A stretch of 50,580 nucleotides of DNA from Lentisphaerota bacterium (GTDB lineage: Bacteria > Verrucomicrobiota > Lentisphaeria > Victivallales > Victivallaceae): contig SUVS01000018.1 of assembly GCA_015061885.1 (NCBI GenBank), forward strand, positions 1 through 50,580, written 5' to 3'. Position numbers and translations under genes: made by a program. The notes under the pieces are model-generated. The model was not told the DNA's origin and did no database searches. It saw nothing but the letters and a program-made list of their open reading frames with translations. Below, one piece after another: positions 25,546 through 34,336 of this stretch; within the stretch, counting starts at the first letter, position 1, and each line of letters begins with the position of its first letter.

Positions 25546-26568
25546 TTATTTTGCCGGGAAAGTTACGGTGTTGTTTTTGATTACTGCTTTGCGGCTGTAA
25601 TCAATGGTGTAGCTTATATTCCGGTGGCCGAAGGGGAAATTCATATATACCGGTACACCTAATTTGGGGGCAACTTCTTTGAGCAGTGCATCCACGGTTG
25701 CTTTGTCGGAATTGGTTTTGGTAAAACAGCAGAAAACCACCCCGGCGGCACCATCAAAGAATTTTTCATCCAGCAGAGTCTGGAAGTAATTGCGTATCTG
25801 TTCAATATTTGCCGATACGCTTTCAATAAAGATTATCCGGTCTTTGACGATCGGGCGGTCGGAGGTTTTCACCACCCACGCAAAGCGGGAAAGCAATCCG
25901 GCTAACGGCAGACCTTCACAATCACCTTTGACTATCGGAGCGACTTTGACCGGGCCGACCTGTTGGTTGTGGTGCATGTTACGCATGGCTTTAAGTGCAT
26001 CGGGAACCAATCCCTGCATGGCACCGACCATGGGACCGGCCACCGGATGACCGTAATTGCGTTTCTGCAACGCACAGAGGATCATCGTTACATCGCTGTA
26101 TCCCTGAACATAAAGTTCCGGCCGCGGCGGGAGTTTGTTCCAGTCGATCGCCTGCATAACATCGCCGCAACCGCGTCCGCCGCGGATGCACAATATCATG
26201 TCGATATTTTTATCAAGCCAGGCATCCATAAAGTCTTTTACACGGTGTTCCAGTTTGGCGGAAACTTTGCCTTTGACGGGTTTTTCAAACGCGTGCGGCA
26301 TGACTTTGACATTGTACCCGGCTTGCTTCAAAAGTTCAATACCTTTGCGGTATCCGGCGGAACCGGGGTAGGAACCCGCCGCAATACAGGCAATGTTTTT
26401 TACATTGGGCGGAAGGATCCCTTTCAGAATATTGGCTTTATTATCTCTGCCGGAAAAGATTTCCACATCACTATTGTTGGCGGCGGAAGCTTTCTTTTCG
26501 GCGGCAAAACATGTTACTGCCAAAGCGGCAATTAATGCAGTGCTGAAGATTTTAGTTGTCAGATTCAT
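25546..26568 (-). CDS. Peptidase S66 (LD-carboxypeptidase family), secreted
   Basis: A 340-residue serine peptidase related to LdcA, which trims the terminal D-Ala from murein tetrapeptides during recycling. All three catalytic residues can be placed: Ser158 in QGYSDVT, Glu249 in IIFIESVSANIEQI and His315 in FPFGHRN. IRGGRGCGD stands where the family has RGGYG. An N-terminal signal peptide (MNLTTKIFSTALIAALAVTCFA) points to export, whereas E. coli LdcA is cytoplasmic, so its target may be periplasmic or another peptide. It lies 27 nt after azlD and is probably the last gene of the ruvB operon. Confidence 0.82.
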   Translation of the reverse strand: MNLTTKIFSTALIAALAVTCFAAEKKASAANNSDVEIFSGRDNKANILKGILPPNVKNIACIAAGSYPGSAGYRKGIELLKQAGYNVKVMPHAFEKPVKGKVSAKLEHRVKDFMDAWLDKNIDMILCIRGGRGCGDVMQAIDWNKLPPRPELYVQGYSDVTMILCALQKRNYGHPVAGPMVGAMQGLVPDALKAMRNMHHNQQVGPVKVAPIVKGDCEGLPLAGLLSRFAWVVKTSDRPIVKDRIIFIESVSANIEQIRNYFQTLLDEKFFDGAAGVVFCCFTKTNSDKATVDALLKEVAPKLGVPVYMNFPFGHRNISYTIDYSRKAVIKNNTVTFPAK

Positions 26569-26595
26569 TTTTTTACCTCTGTATTTTTAAGTTGC

Positions 26596-26916
26596 TTATA
26601 TTGTAAGCATATAACAAGCCGTGCCGGCAATGATACTTATCAGCGGATTTTTCAAAAAACAGTGCAGTATTACTGTTACTGCCGAAGCGAGCAACCCCGG
26701 CAGCAGATTTTTCACTCCGCATGTCGGATAATTCAAATTGCCGTACAAACTGTAAACCACCAGCATGGCGATTGCCGCCGCGGTCAGCACTCTACCGAGA
26801 TAAAGCAGACTGGCCGGAACCTTGCGTTTGCCGGAAAAAAGCATAAAGGGTATGCTTCGCAGAATTATTACAACAACTGCCATTACTGCAATCAGAGCGT
26901 ATTGGTGCAATGTCAT
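26596..26916 (-). CDS. azlD: AzlD-type branched-chain amino acid transport protein
   Basis: A 106-residue membrane protein with four hydrophobic segments, the small partner of AzlC. It shows ALIAVMAVVVIILRSIPFMLF, RVLTAAAIAMLVVYSLYG and LPGLLASAVTVILHCFLKNPLISIIAGTACYML, typical of the AzlD/BrnE fold. It overlaps azlC by 4 nt (ATGA), which favours coupled synthesis of the two subunits. Confidence 0.85.
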   Translation of the reverse strand: MTLHQYALIAVMAVVVIILRSIPFMLFSGKRKVPASLLYLGRVLTAAAIAMLVVYSLYGNLNYPTCGVKNLLPGLLASAVTVILHCFLKNPLISIIAGTACYMLTI

Positions 26917-27638
26917 GCTGAACCTCCGTATTTTTTCAAATACTTTTTACGCATCAAAAGCAATACGGCGATCATCAGAGCCATTGCCGCCAGCAGCATC
27001 CGGTTGACCGCTCCGGGATATAATGCTATAAAAAACAGCAACGCAAGCAGGGTCGAAACCCCGCCGGTCAATGCCGGGAGCCGGTTGGCTCTGTTGCGTA
27101 ACAGATCGGTCAGCACCACCAGAAAAAGAGCCGTCATGGCAAAGTCGATGCCCGCAGTATCAAAAGTTATAAACGACCCCGCCGCCGCACCGATCACCGA
27201 GCCGGTCAGCCAGTAAAGATGGTCAAAACTGCTGACCATAAGCGAGTAATACATGCGTTTTCTGCCCCGGAGCGTGGTGGAACTTTCCAACGCATAAGTT
27301 TCGTCGGTTAATGTCCAGATAAGGTAACAGCGTACATACCACGGGTAATTGGCAAAGTAACGCACCAGCGATATACCGTACATGGCGTACCTTATATTGA
27401 TAAGTACTGCCAGCATGGCCGTCAGGAGCAATGTGTAACTTGCCGCATTGGCAAGCATCTCCACGGCGGCAAACTGCATACTGCCTGAAATCGTGGAAAA
27501 ACTCATTATTGCCGCGGTGGTAAAGTCAGAACCTTTTACCTGTGTGACCAGCAGTATGCCGAAGGCTGTACCCATAGAAAGATACCCCATAAGTACCGGC
27601 AGACTGTCGGTAAATGCTTTGCGTAAAAGAGTTTTCAT
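26913..27638 (-). CDS. azlC: AzlC-type branched-chain amino acid permease
   Basis: A 241-residue multi-pass inner-membrane protein, the large component of branched-chain amino acid exporters (AzlCD/BrnFE). The N-terminal FTDSLPVLMGYLSMGTAFGILL and the segment MSFSTISGSMQFAAVEML are diagnostic, followed by IRYAMYGISLVRYF and VRCYLIWTLTDETYAL. It sits 17 nt after the zinc-ribbon gene. In this window it accompanies an ilvE gene on another operon. Confidence 0.9.
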   Translation of the reverse strand: MKTLLRKAFTDSLPVLMGYLSMGTAFGILLVTQVKGSDFTTAAIMSFSTISGSMQFAAVEMLANAASYTLLLTAMLAVLINIRYAMYGISLVRYFANYPWYVRCYLIWTLTDETYALESSTTLRGRKRMYYSLMVSSFDHLYWLTGSVIGAAAGSFITFDTAGIDFAMTALFLVVLTDLLRNRANRLPALTGGVSTLLALLFFIALYPGAVNRMLLAAMALMIAVLLLMRKKYLKKYGGSA

Positions 27639-27655
27639 AAGTCAAACAGCAATAT

Positions 27656-28369
27656 TTATTCCTGTTCGTCAGGCATGTATATTATGTGCATGCAGTTGTC
27701 GCAGAAAGTAATCGCACCCGACCGTGCCTGATTGAGCGTTTGCGGAGTAAGCCGCAAATGGCAGTTGCCGCATTTGTCGGTTTCCACCGGTACCAGCGGT
27801 ATCGAATCATTTTTCTTGAGTATCTGCTCATAGCGGGGCAGGATTTCTGAATCTGTCATACTGCGGAGTTCCGGGCGTTTGGCCAGCAGTTCCCTGCCGC
27901 GGGCTTTTATGTCGTTGACCAGTTCGGCAAGCTCTTTGAGTTCCGAGCGTAACGGGGCGGTTTCCGGCTTGACGGCGGTAACGGCGGCGTAGATGGCTTT
28001 GTCGTCATCGGCAAGAATATCCATAAGTTCGATCTGTTTGCTTTCCAGCTCGCTGATGGACTTTTTCAGCATGGCGATCGTTCCGAGCATGGCTTGATAT
28101 TCGGTATTTTTTTTGACCAGTGCGGACTGAGTCTGCAATTTGCCGATCTTATCGTTGATTTCGGCGATTTCCGCTTCGGTCTGTTTGAGCTGTAATTCGT
28201 GAGAGGCTTTCTTTTCTTTTGCCGCCTTGACCTTGCCTTCGATGGCGGCGATCTCCTGCTGGAGCTTTTCGGCTTCTTTCGGAATCATGGTCAATCGGAG
28301 TTTGAGATTGCGTATTTCCAGATCAAGAGCTTGCAGATTAAGTAAGTTTTTTACCCAGACAGCTGTCAT
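27656..28369 (-). CDS. Coiled-coil protein with C4 zinc ribbon (DUF164 type)
   Basis: A 237-residue protein whose first 175 residues are a long antiparallel coiled coil (LLNLQALDLEIRNLKLRLTMIP onward, including LVKKNTEYQAMLGTIAML, a family hallmark). A C-terminal zinc ribbon follows with two CxxC pairs (CGNC and CDNC). Relatives are often annotated as nucleic-acid-binding, but the function is unproven. The start at 28369 uses a ribosome site overlapping the ruvB stop codon (TGAGGAAA), so translation is coupled to ruvB. Confidence 0.88.
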   Translation of the reverse strand: MTAVWVKNLLNLQALDLEIRNLKLRLTMIPKEAEKLQQEIAAIEGKVKAAKEKKASHELQLKQTEAEIAEINDKIGKLQTQSALVKKNTEYQAMLGTIAMLKKSISELESKQIELMDILADDDKAIYAAVTAVKPETAPLRSELKELAELVNDIKARGRELLAKRPELRSMTDSEILPRYEQILKKNDSIPLVPVETDKCGNCHLRLTPQTLNQARSGAITFCDNCMHIIYMPDEQE

Positions 28370-28376
28370 ATTTTCC

Positions 28377-29414
28377 TCAAAATAAATCCATTTGATTATT
28401 GTTGTTTTTGCCTTTTTTAGCCATCGCACTCACCCCCAGCTTTTCGTAGGCTTTGGCGGTGGCGACCCGCCCGCGCGGTGTCCGCACAAGATAACCTTTT
28501 TGGATCAGAAACGGTTCATAGACTTCTTCGAGCGTACCTTCTTCTTCACCCACGGTTACGGAGATATTTTTCACCCCCACCGGTCCGCCGTTGAAGTTGC
28601 ATACGATCGCTTCGAGTATCCGGTTGTCGATATCGTCCAGCCCGTCGGGGTCGATCTTGAGCATGTTCACCGCCTGCGAAGCAACTTTGCCGGTAACTAT
28701 GCCCTCGGCTTTGACCTGGGCATAGTTGCGTGCCATCCGCAGAAGATTGTTGGCAATACGCGGTGTGCCGCGGCAGCGGCGGGCGAGTTCCAATGCACCT
28801 TCGTTATCAATTCCGGTTTCCAGAATACGGGCACTGCGTTTGATGATTTCCATCAAACTGGCATCATCGTAATAATCAAGTCTTACATTTACGGCAAAAC
28901 GGCTCCGCAGCGGTGCCGAAAGCATCCCCTGCCGGGTGGTGGCTCCCAGCAATGTAAAGTGCGGAATGTTCAATCTTACCGATCTGGCTCCGGGACCCTG
29001 TTCCAGAACAATGTCGATGAAAAAATCTTCCATGGCACTGTAAAGATACTCTTCCACCACCGGGTTGAGGCGGTGGATCTCGTCGATAAAAAGAATATCC
29101 CCCTCGCTCAAACTGGTGAGCAGACCTGCCAGATCGCCGGGTTTTTCGATCGCCGGACCGCTGGAGGATTTGAGCGTGCAGTTCTTTTCGTTGGCAATGA
29201 TATATGCCAGACTGGTTTTGCCCAGTCCCGGCGGGCCGGACAATAGGATGTGTTCCAGTGGTTCATCCCTGCCGGCGGCGGCACGCACCATCAGTTCCAA
29301 CAGGGCTTTGGCATCGTCCTGACCCGGAAAATCCGCAAAGAACTGCGGCCGCAGTAAATTGTCGCTGCTGCCGTCTTTGCGGTTCAGTGTAGATGTGATA
29401 AAGCGTTCACTCAT
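28377..29414 (-). CDS. ruvB: Holliday junction branch-migration helicase RuvB
   Basis: A 345-residue AAA+ motor that drives branch migration with RuvA. It has LRPQFFADFPGQDDAK, Walker A SGPPGLGKTSLA, Walker B ILFIDEIHRLNP, VVEEYLYSAMEDF, LIGATT-like LLGATTRQGM, sensor 2 RGTPRIANNLLRR-type region, and the winged-helix DPDGLDDIDNRILEAIVCNFNGGPVG. ruvA and ruvC are not in the window. It begins a five-gene minus-strand operon ending in the LD-carboxypeptidase. Confidence 0.96.
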   Translation of the reverse strand: MSERFITSTLNRKDGSSDNLLRPQFFADFPGQDDAKALLELMVRAAAGRDEPLEHILLSGPPGLGKTSLAYIIANEKNCTLKSSSGPAIEKPGDLAGLLTSLSEGDILFIDEIHRLNPVVEEYLYSAMEDFFIDIVLEQGPGARSVRLNIPHFTLLGATTRQGMLSAPLRSRFAVNVRLDYYDDASLMEIIKRSARILETGIDNEGALELARRCRGTPRIANNLLRMARNYAQVKAEGIVTGKVASQAVNMLKIDPDGLDDIDNRILEAIVCNFNGGPVGVKNISVTVGEEEGTLEEVYEPFLIQKGYLVRTPRGRVATAKAYEKLGVSAMAKKGKNNNNQMDLF

Positions 29415-29563
29415 ATCATATTAAAAATATGCAAAAAAACTTGTTTAAAAAAATTGCTTTTAATCGGTTTAGAGGTTAAATTAAACTACTTTAATACAAT
29501 TTAGCTGTTTTTATAAAAATTACCAGTATAAAACTGAAAAAAAATCAAAGAAAGGTTCTCGCC

Positions 29564-31603
29564 ATGAGTTGGAATGCAGAAATTGCCGCTCGTACCGCCA
29601 ACACCATCCGTGCTTTAAGTGCCGATGCCATCCAGAAAGCCAAGTCCGGTCATCCCGGTATGCCTATGGGCAACGCTGACTATGCTGTAACTCTTTTCAG
29701 CAAATATCTGCGTTTCAACCCCGCCAATCCGGCATGGTTCGCCCGCGACAGATTCGTGCTTTCCGCCGGTCATGGCTCCATGCTTGAATACAGTCTGCTG
29801 CATCTCTTCGGCTACGGTCTGGATATGGAAGAACTCAAGAACTTCCGTCAGTGGGGCAGCAAGACCCCCGGCCATCCGGAATTCGGCCACACCGCCGGTG
29901 TCGATATCACCACCGGTCCGCTCGGCAGCGGTATGGCAAGTGCCGTGGGTATGGCAATGGCCGCCAAATATCTCGGTGCCCAGAGCGGTCTGGAAGCCGC
30001 CGGTCTGCTGGACAGCAAGATCTACATCATCTGCGGCGACGGCTGTATGATGGAAGGTGCCACCAGCGAAGCCGCTTCGCTGGCCGGTCATCAGAAACTG
30101 GACAACATCATCTGCTTCTACGACGATAACAACATTACCATCGAAGGCAACACCAGCTTGGCATTCACCGAAGATGTCGGCAAGCGTTTTGAAGCCTACA
30201 ACTGGCGTGTACTCTATTGCGACAATGCCAACGACATTGCCAAGTGCGATGCCGTTCTGGCTGAAGCCCAGAAATCCGACGGCCGCCCGACCCTGATCAT
30301 CGGCAAAACCACCATCGGCTTCGGTGCCCCCAACAAACAGGGTACCAGCGGTGTTCACGGCGAACCCCTCGGCGATGAAGAACTTGCCGCCATGAAAGCA
30401 AATCTGGGTCTGCCGGCTGAAAGTTTCTATGTAGCCGACGATGTCCGTGCTTTCTGCGACGCCCGCGTTGCCGAAGTCAAGGCCGCCGCCGCTGAATGGG
30501 AAGGTAAATACGCTGATTATGTGGCCGCCAATCCTGATAAGGCTGAAACTTTGAGCTGGCTCCTGAACAAGCGTGTGCCGGAAAATCTGCTGGAAGAATT
30601 GATGAAAGCCGCTCCGGTGGATAAGCCCACTGCCAGCCGTGCCTCCAGCGGTGTGGTTCTGCAGAAGGCCGCCGAACTCGTGCCCGCTCTGTGGGGCGGT
30701 GCCGCTGACCTGGCTCCTTCCACCAAATCCAATGTTAAAGTCGGCGGCGATTTCAGCCCCGAAAACCGTGCCGGCAGAAACCTGCACTTCGGCGTGCGTG
30801 AATTGGCTATGGGTATGGCCGCCAACGGTATTGCCCTCTTCGGCTCCAACATTCCGTACAGCTCGACCTTCTTTGTGTTCAGCGATTACATGAAGCCTGC
30901 CATCCGTCTTGCCGCTTTGCAGAAACTGCATCAGATCTACATCTTCACCCACGACAGCTTCTATGTCGGCGAAGACGGCCCCACCCATGAGCCGATCGAA
31001 CAGATTGCCATGCTGCGTACCATCCCCGGCATGACCGTGATCCGTCCGGCGGAATCCCACGAAGTTGCCGGTGCCTGGGCAGCGGCATTGCAGGCCGATG
31101 GTCCGGTGGCACTGCTGCTCACCCGTCAGGATCTGGCTCCGTTTGATGAAGAAATGGCCAGGAAAGTCGATGTTTCCAAGGGGGCCTATGTTGTCAGCGA
31201 CGACGAAGACTTCTCCCTTATCCTTATTGCCACCGGTTCAGAAGTCGGTCTGGCACTCAAGGCCGCTGAAATGTTCCGTGCCCAGGAAATCGGCGTGCGT
31301 GTGGTTTCCATGCCTTCGCAGGAACTCTTCCTCAAGCAGAGTCAGGAATATCAGGACGAAGTTCTGCCGCCGGAATGCGACATCCGTGTTTCCATCGAAG
31401 CGGCGAGTACCTTCGGCTGGCATCGTTTTGTCGGCAGCGAAGGTCTGGCTATCGGTCTGGATACTTTCGGTGCATCCGCTCCGTACAAGAAGCTGGCTGA
31501 AGAATTCGGCTTTACTCCCGAAGCGGTTGCCGCCCGTATCGTTGAACACTTCTCCGGCGACAGCTGCGGCTGCGACTGCGGAAGCTGCGGCGGCTGCCAT
31601 TGA
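29564..31603 (+). CDS. tkt: Transketolase with a cysteine-rich C-terminal tail
   Basis: Thiamine diphosphate enzyme of the pentose phosphate pathway, 679 residues. Motifs are KSGHPGMPMGNADYA, GPLGSGMASAVGMAMA, the ThDP site CGDGCMMEGATSEAASLAGH, NNITIEGNT, FGVRELAMGMAANGIA and the DGPTHEPIEQ segment, with LIATGSEVGLAL in the C-terminal domain. The last 15 residues, GDSCGCDCGSCGGCH, form five cysteines and a histidine that are not part of the usual enzyme and look metal-binding. AAAGAAAGG precedes the ATG. Upstream AT-rich DNA (29430-29560) must contain the promoter, but I could not fix one. A lipoprotein gene follows after 20 nt. Confidence 0.93.
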   Translation: MSWNAEIAARTANTIRALSADAIQKAKSGHPGMPMGNADYAVTLFSKYLRFNPANPAWFARDRFVLSAGHGSMLEYSLLHLFGYGLDMEELKNFRQWGSKTPGHPEFGHTAGVDITTGPLGSGMASAVGMAMAAKYLGAQSGLEAAGLLDSKIYIICGDGCMMEGATSEAASLAGHQKLDNIICFYDDNNITIEGNTSLAFTEDVGKRFEAYNWRVLYCDNANDIAKCDAVLAEAQKSDGRPTLIIGKTTIGFGAPNKQGTSGVHGEPLGDEELAAMKANLGLPAESFYVADDVRAFCDARVAEVKAAAAEWEGKYADYVAANPDKAETLSWLLNKRVPENLLEELMKAAPVDKPTASRASSGVVLQKAAELVPALWGGAADLAPSTKSNVKVGGDFSPENRAGRNLHFGVRELAMGMAANGIALFGSNIPYSSTFFVFSDYMKPAIRLAALQKLHQIYIFTHDSFYVGEDGPTHEPIEQIAMLRTIPGMTVIRPAESHEVAGAWAAALQADGPVALLLTRQDLAPFDEEMARKVDVSKGAYVVSDDEDFSLILIATGSEVGLALKAAEMFRAQEIGVRVVSMPSQELFLKQSQEYQDEVLPPECDIRVSIEAASTFGWHRFVGSEGLAIGLDTFGASAPYKKLAEEFGFTPEAVAARIVEHFSGDSCGCDCGSCGGCH

Positions 31604-31623
31604 TAAATACGGAGTTGTCAGTA

Positions 31624-32274
31624 ATGAACAGGGTACTTACAATTTTCTGCGGTGCCATGGCAATGGTGATCGTGAGCGGTTGCTGTATGCAGCTTGAAAC
31701 CAAACCGCAACCCCGTATTCAGGAGATTGTGGAAAAGCATCAACAGCAGATCAACCGTGCCGAAGAGCTGAATATACTCTGCAATAAAGCATGGATCCCG
31801 GTTTATATCAAAGGTCAGGAAGGTGTTGACGGTAAAAACGCCATCACCCTGCCGCCGGAAGTTCAGGCCTATGTGGAATTTCAGCGTGACGGCAAGATCA
31901 CCGGTTTTGCCGGGGTGAACGTTTTCAACGGTTCATTTGCGGTAACAGCTCCCAACCGGCTGCGTTTCGGAGCATTGGTTTCCACGCTTCAGGCGGGACC
32001 GCATCTGGATTACGAAATGCTTTTCATGGCTCAACTCAAAGATGTTGACCACTTTGTTATCACCAAAAACGGCGAGATCGAGTTCATGAAACGCAGTATG
32101 CTTATGATGCGTTGCAAGGCTGTTGATCTTAAAAGCATCAAACGCAAGAGTGTGCCTAAAGCTATGACTCCGGTGCCGCCGGAAGTCAAAGGCAAGGTAA
32201 CTGAAAAAGAGACAGTTGCCAAAAAAGTGAATCCTGCTTTGCCGACAGTGGAAAAGAGCAAAAAAAGCAAATAA
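31624..32274 (+). CDS. Unknown lipoprotein
   Basis: A 216-residue protein with a lipoprotein signal (RVLTIFCGAMAMVIVSGCC; lipobox VSGC). The mature part has a helical start (IQEIVEKHQQQINRAEEL), a central beta-rich domain (AYVEFQRDGKITGFAGVNVFNGSFAVTAPNRLRFGALVSTLQAGPHLDYEMLF) and a basic, disordered C-terminus ending KSKKSK. The middle part resembles the small META/HslJ-like domains in general pattern (GxxGxNxFxG..V....RL.FG...ST..AGP), where members link to heat or antibiotic stress, but I cannot assign it. ATG 31624 follows ACGGAG. It is 20 nt after tkt. Confidence 0.7.
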   Translation: MNRVLTIFCGAMAMVIVSGCCMQLETKPQPRIQEIVEKHQQQINRAEELNILCNKAWIPVYIKGQEGVDGKNAITLPPEVQAYVEFQRDGKITGFAGVNVFNGSFAVTAPNRLRFGALVSTLQAGPHLDYEMLFMAQLKDVDHFVITKNGEIEFMKRSMLMMRCKAVDLKSIKRKSVPKAMTPVPPEVKGKVTEKETVAKKVNPALPTVEKSKKSK

Positions 32275-32343
32275 ATCCACATGCCTGCACCGGGGTTGCT
32301 CATATCCGGTGATTCCGGTGCGGGAAAAAAAGTTTGCAGATAG

Positions 32344-32372
32344 TTGCAAATATGCACTTTGTGATGTATTTT
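32344..32372 (+). promoter_or_regulatory. Promoter of fabF
   Basis: TTGCAA (32344-32349), a 17-nt spacer and TATTTT (32367-32372). The start would be near 32379, about 52 nt before fabF. An upstream hairpin around GCACCGG/CCGGTGC (32285-32322) may end the preceding lipoprotein transcript. Confidence 0.55.
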
Positions 32373-32430
32373 AAAATAAGGTGTGATTTGCAAGTAAATA
32401 TTTTATACTAAACTGAAGGTTGAACTTTCT

Positions 32431-33687
32431 ATGATGAAAGAAAGACGAGTAGTTGTTACCGGTTGCGGTGCAGTATCCTGCGTTGGCAACAGTGTTCCGG
32501 AGTTGTGGGCGGCGGTCAAAGAGGGCCGTTGCGGTTTGGGTAATGTTACCCGCTTTGATACCACCGGTTTCCGTTCGGCAGTAGCCGGTGAAGTCAAAAA
32601 TTTTGATGTAACCAAATACATGTCAGCCAAAGAAGCCAAGCGTTTGGATCTTTTCTGCCAGTACGCTATTGCGGCTTCCGACGAAGCGATTGCCCAGGCC
32701 GGTGCTGATTTCACCAGCGAAGACTGTGCCATCGACCGCGATCGCGTCGGGGTGCTGGTTTCCAGCGGTATCGGCGGATTGGCTTCGATGTGCGAACAGG
32801 ATGAAACTTTCTTGAGCAAGGGGCCTGCCCGTGTTTCTCCGCTGATGATCCCCATGATGATCGGCGATTTGGCTTCCGGCAATATCTCCATGCGTTACAA
32901 TGTGCGTGGGCCGAACTTCGGTCTAGTTTCGGCTTGTGCTTCCGGCTGTCACAGCATCGGTGAAGCATTCTGGATGATCAAGCGTGATGATGCTGATATG
33001 ATGATCACCGGCGGTGCTGAAGCTGCGATCGTCCCGCTCGGCTATGCCGGTTTCTGCAGTATGAAGGCGATGAGCCAGCGTAACGATGATCCGCTGCACG
33101 CCAGCCGCCCATTCGATGCCGAACGCGATGGTTTTGTTATGTCCGAAGGTGCCGGTGTGCTGGTTCTGGAAGAACTTGAACATGCCCTCAAACGCGGTGC
33201 CAATATTCTTGCTGAAGTTGTCGGTTACGGTGCTACCGGCGATGCTTACCACATCACCTCGCCACATCCGGAAGGTCAGGGTGCGGCATCGGCGATCAAG
33301 ATGGCGTTGCGTCATGCCGGATTGGAAGCCGAAGATGTCGATTACATCAACGCCCACGGGACCAGTACCGAACTCAATGACAAGTACGAAACTCTGGCGA
33401 TCAAAGCCGCGTTGAAGGAACATGCCTGCAAAGTGTCGGTCAGCAGTACCAAAGGCTGTACCGGTCATGCTCTGGGTGCCGCCGGTGGTCTGGAGTCGAT
33501 CATCTGTGTACAGGCGATCGTCAATCAGACAGTTCCGCCGACGATCAATTACGAAAATCCCGATCCGGCTTGCGATCTGGATATTACCCCCAATGTTGCC
33601 AAAGAACGCGAAATTGATGTGGCATTGAACATCAACCTCGGTTTCGGCGGTCATAACGGCGTAGTGGCGTTCAAACGCTATAAATAA
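32431..33687 (+). CDS. fabF: Beta-ketoacyl-ACP synthase II
   Basis: Elongates acyl-ACP by condensation with malonyl-ACP in fatty acid synthesis. At 418 residues it is standard length. Catalytic Cys169 lies in SACASGCHS, His309 in INAHGTSTELND, Lys341 and His346 in TKGCTGHALGAAGG, and the C-terminus has NINLGFGGHNGVVAFK. GAAGG lies 11 nt before the first ATG. No acpP or other fab genes are adjacent, which is unusual since fabF normally follows acpP. Confidence 0.93.
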   Translation: MMKERRVVVTGCGAVSCVGNSVPELWAAVKEGRCGLGNVTRFDTTGFRSAVAGEVKNFDVTKYMSAKEAKRLDLFCQYAIAASDEAIAQAGADFTSEDCAIDRDRVGVLVSSGIGGLASMCEQDETFLSKGPARVSPLMIPMMIGDLASGNISMRYNVRGPNFGLVSACASGCHSIGEAFWMIKRDDADMMITGGAEAAIVPLGYAGFCSMKAMSQRNDDPLHASRPFDAERDGFVMSEGAGVLVLEELEHALKRGANILAEVVGYGATGDAYHITSPHPEGQGAASAIKMALRHAGLEAEDVDYINAHGTSTELNDKYETLAIKAALKEHACKVSVSSTKGCTGHALGAAGGLESIICVQAIVNQTVPPTINYENPDPACDLDITPNVAKEREIDVALNINLGFGGHNGVVAFKRYK

Positions 33688-33712
33688 TTTTTACATACAG
33701 GAGTTGTGCAAT

Positions 33713-34255
33713 ATGAGAAGCATGTTTTTGCTTGCCGGTGCCGGTGCATTTGCAATGATGCTCTGCGGCTGTGCGCCGGAGCTTGACCAGACCGGTTTGA
33801 GCCCCGAAGAAAAAGTCTGGGCGGAAAATATCAAAGCCAATTACGGTGCATGGCAGGTTCCGGAATCTGTGCCCCGCGGTGTCCGCCGCGATGATTTGGT
33901 AAATACGCAGAACACATCTGATGCAACTTCTGCAACTCCGGTAGAAACAGTGCCTGCCGGCGGTGAATCTGCCGCAGTTCCGGCGGAAACAGTTGCTCCT
34001 GAAACTCCGGCAGTCGCTCCGGTCGCTCCGGCGGCGGCTGATACTGCCGCAGCTCCGGTTGCTCCGACAGCACCGGAAGCAAGTTCTGAAGTTTACACTG
34101 TTGCCAAGGGCGATACGCTTGGCGGCATTGCCCGCAAGTATTACGGCAAAGCCAGTGCGTGGAAGCGTATTCAGGATGCCAACAAAGATGTGCTTAAGGG
34201 CAATGACAAGACCAGGATCTATCCGGGTATGAAATTGCAGATTCCCCGTCCGTAA
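33713..34255 (+). CDS. LysM-domain lipoprotein
   Basis: A 180-residue envelope protein. It has a lipoprotein signal with lipobox LCGC (about residue 18-20), a short N-terminal segment (PEEKVWAENIKANYGAWQVPE), a 45-residue Ala/Pro/Val/Glu-rich linker and a single C-terminal LysM domain (VYTVAKGDTLGGIARKYYG, ANKDVLKGND, IYPGMKLQIP). LysM binds peptidoglycan, so it probably ties the outer membrane to the cell wall. ATG 33713 follows AGGAG. It lies 25 nt after fabF and ends at a clear terminator. Confidence 0.88.
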   Translation: MRSMFLLAGAGAFAMMLCGCAPELDQTGLSPEEKVWAENIKANYGAWQVPESVPRGVRRDDLVNTQNTSDATSATPVETVPAGGESAAVPAETVAPETPAVAPVAPAAADTAAAPVAPTAPEASSEVYTVAKGDTLGGIARKYYGKASAWKRIQDANKDVLKGNDKTRIYPGMKLQIPRP

Positions 34256-34276
34256 CGGCAGTCGGAAATGTGTATG

Positions 34277-34319
34277 AAAAAGTGCGGATGCAATTAAGTT
34301 TGTGTGCCGCACTTTTTTT
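34277..34319 (+). terminator. Terminator after the LysM lipoprotein
   Basis: AAAAAGTGCGG pairs perfectly with CCGCACTTTTTTT across a 19-nt loop, giving an 11-bp stem and a T-run. It is about 20 nt past the stop codon and just before phoH. Confidence 0.85.
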
Positions 34320-34336
34320 ACCGTGCAATAAAAATT

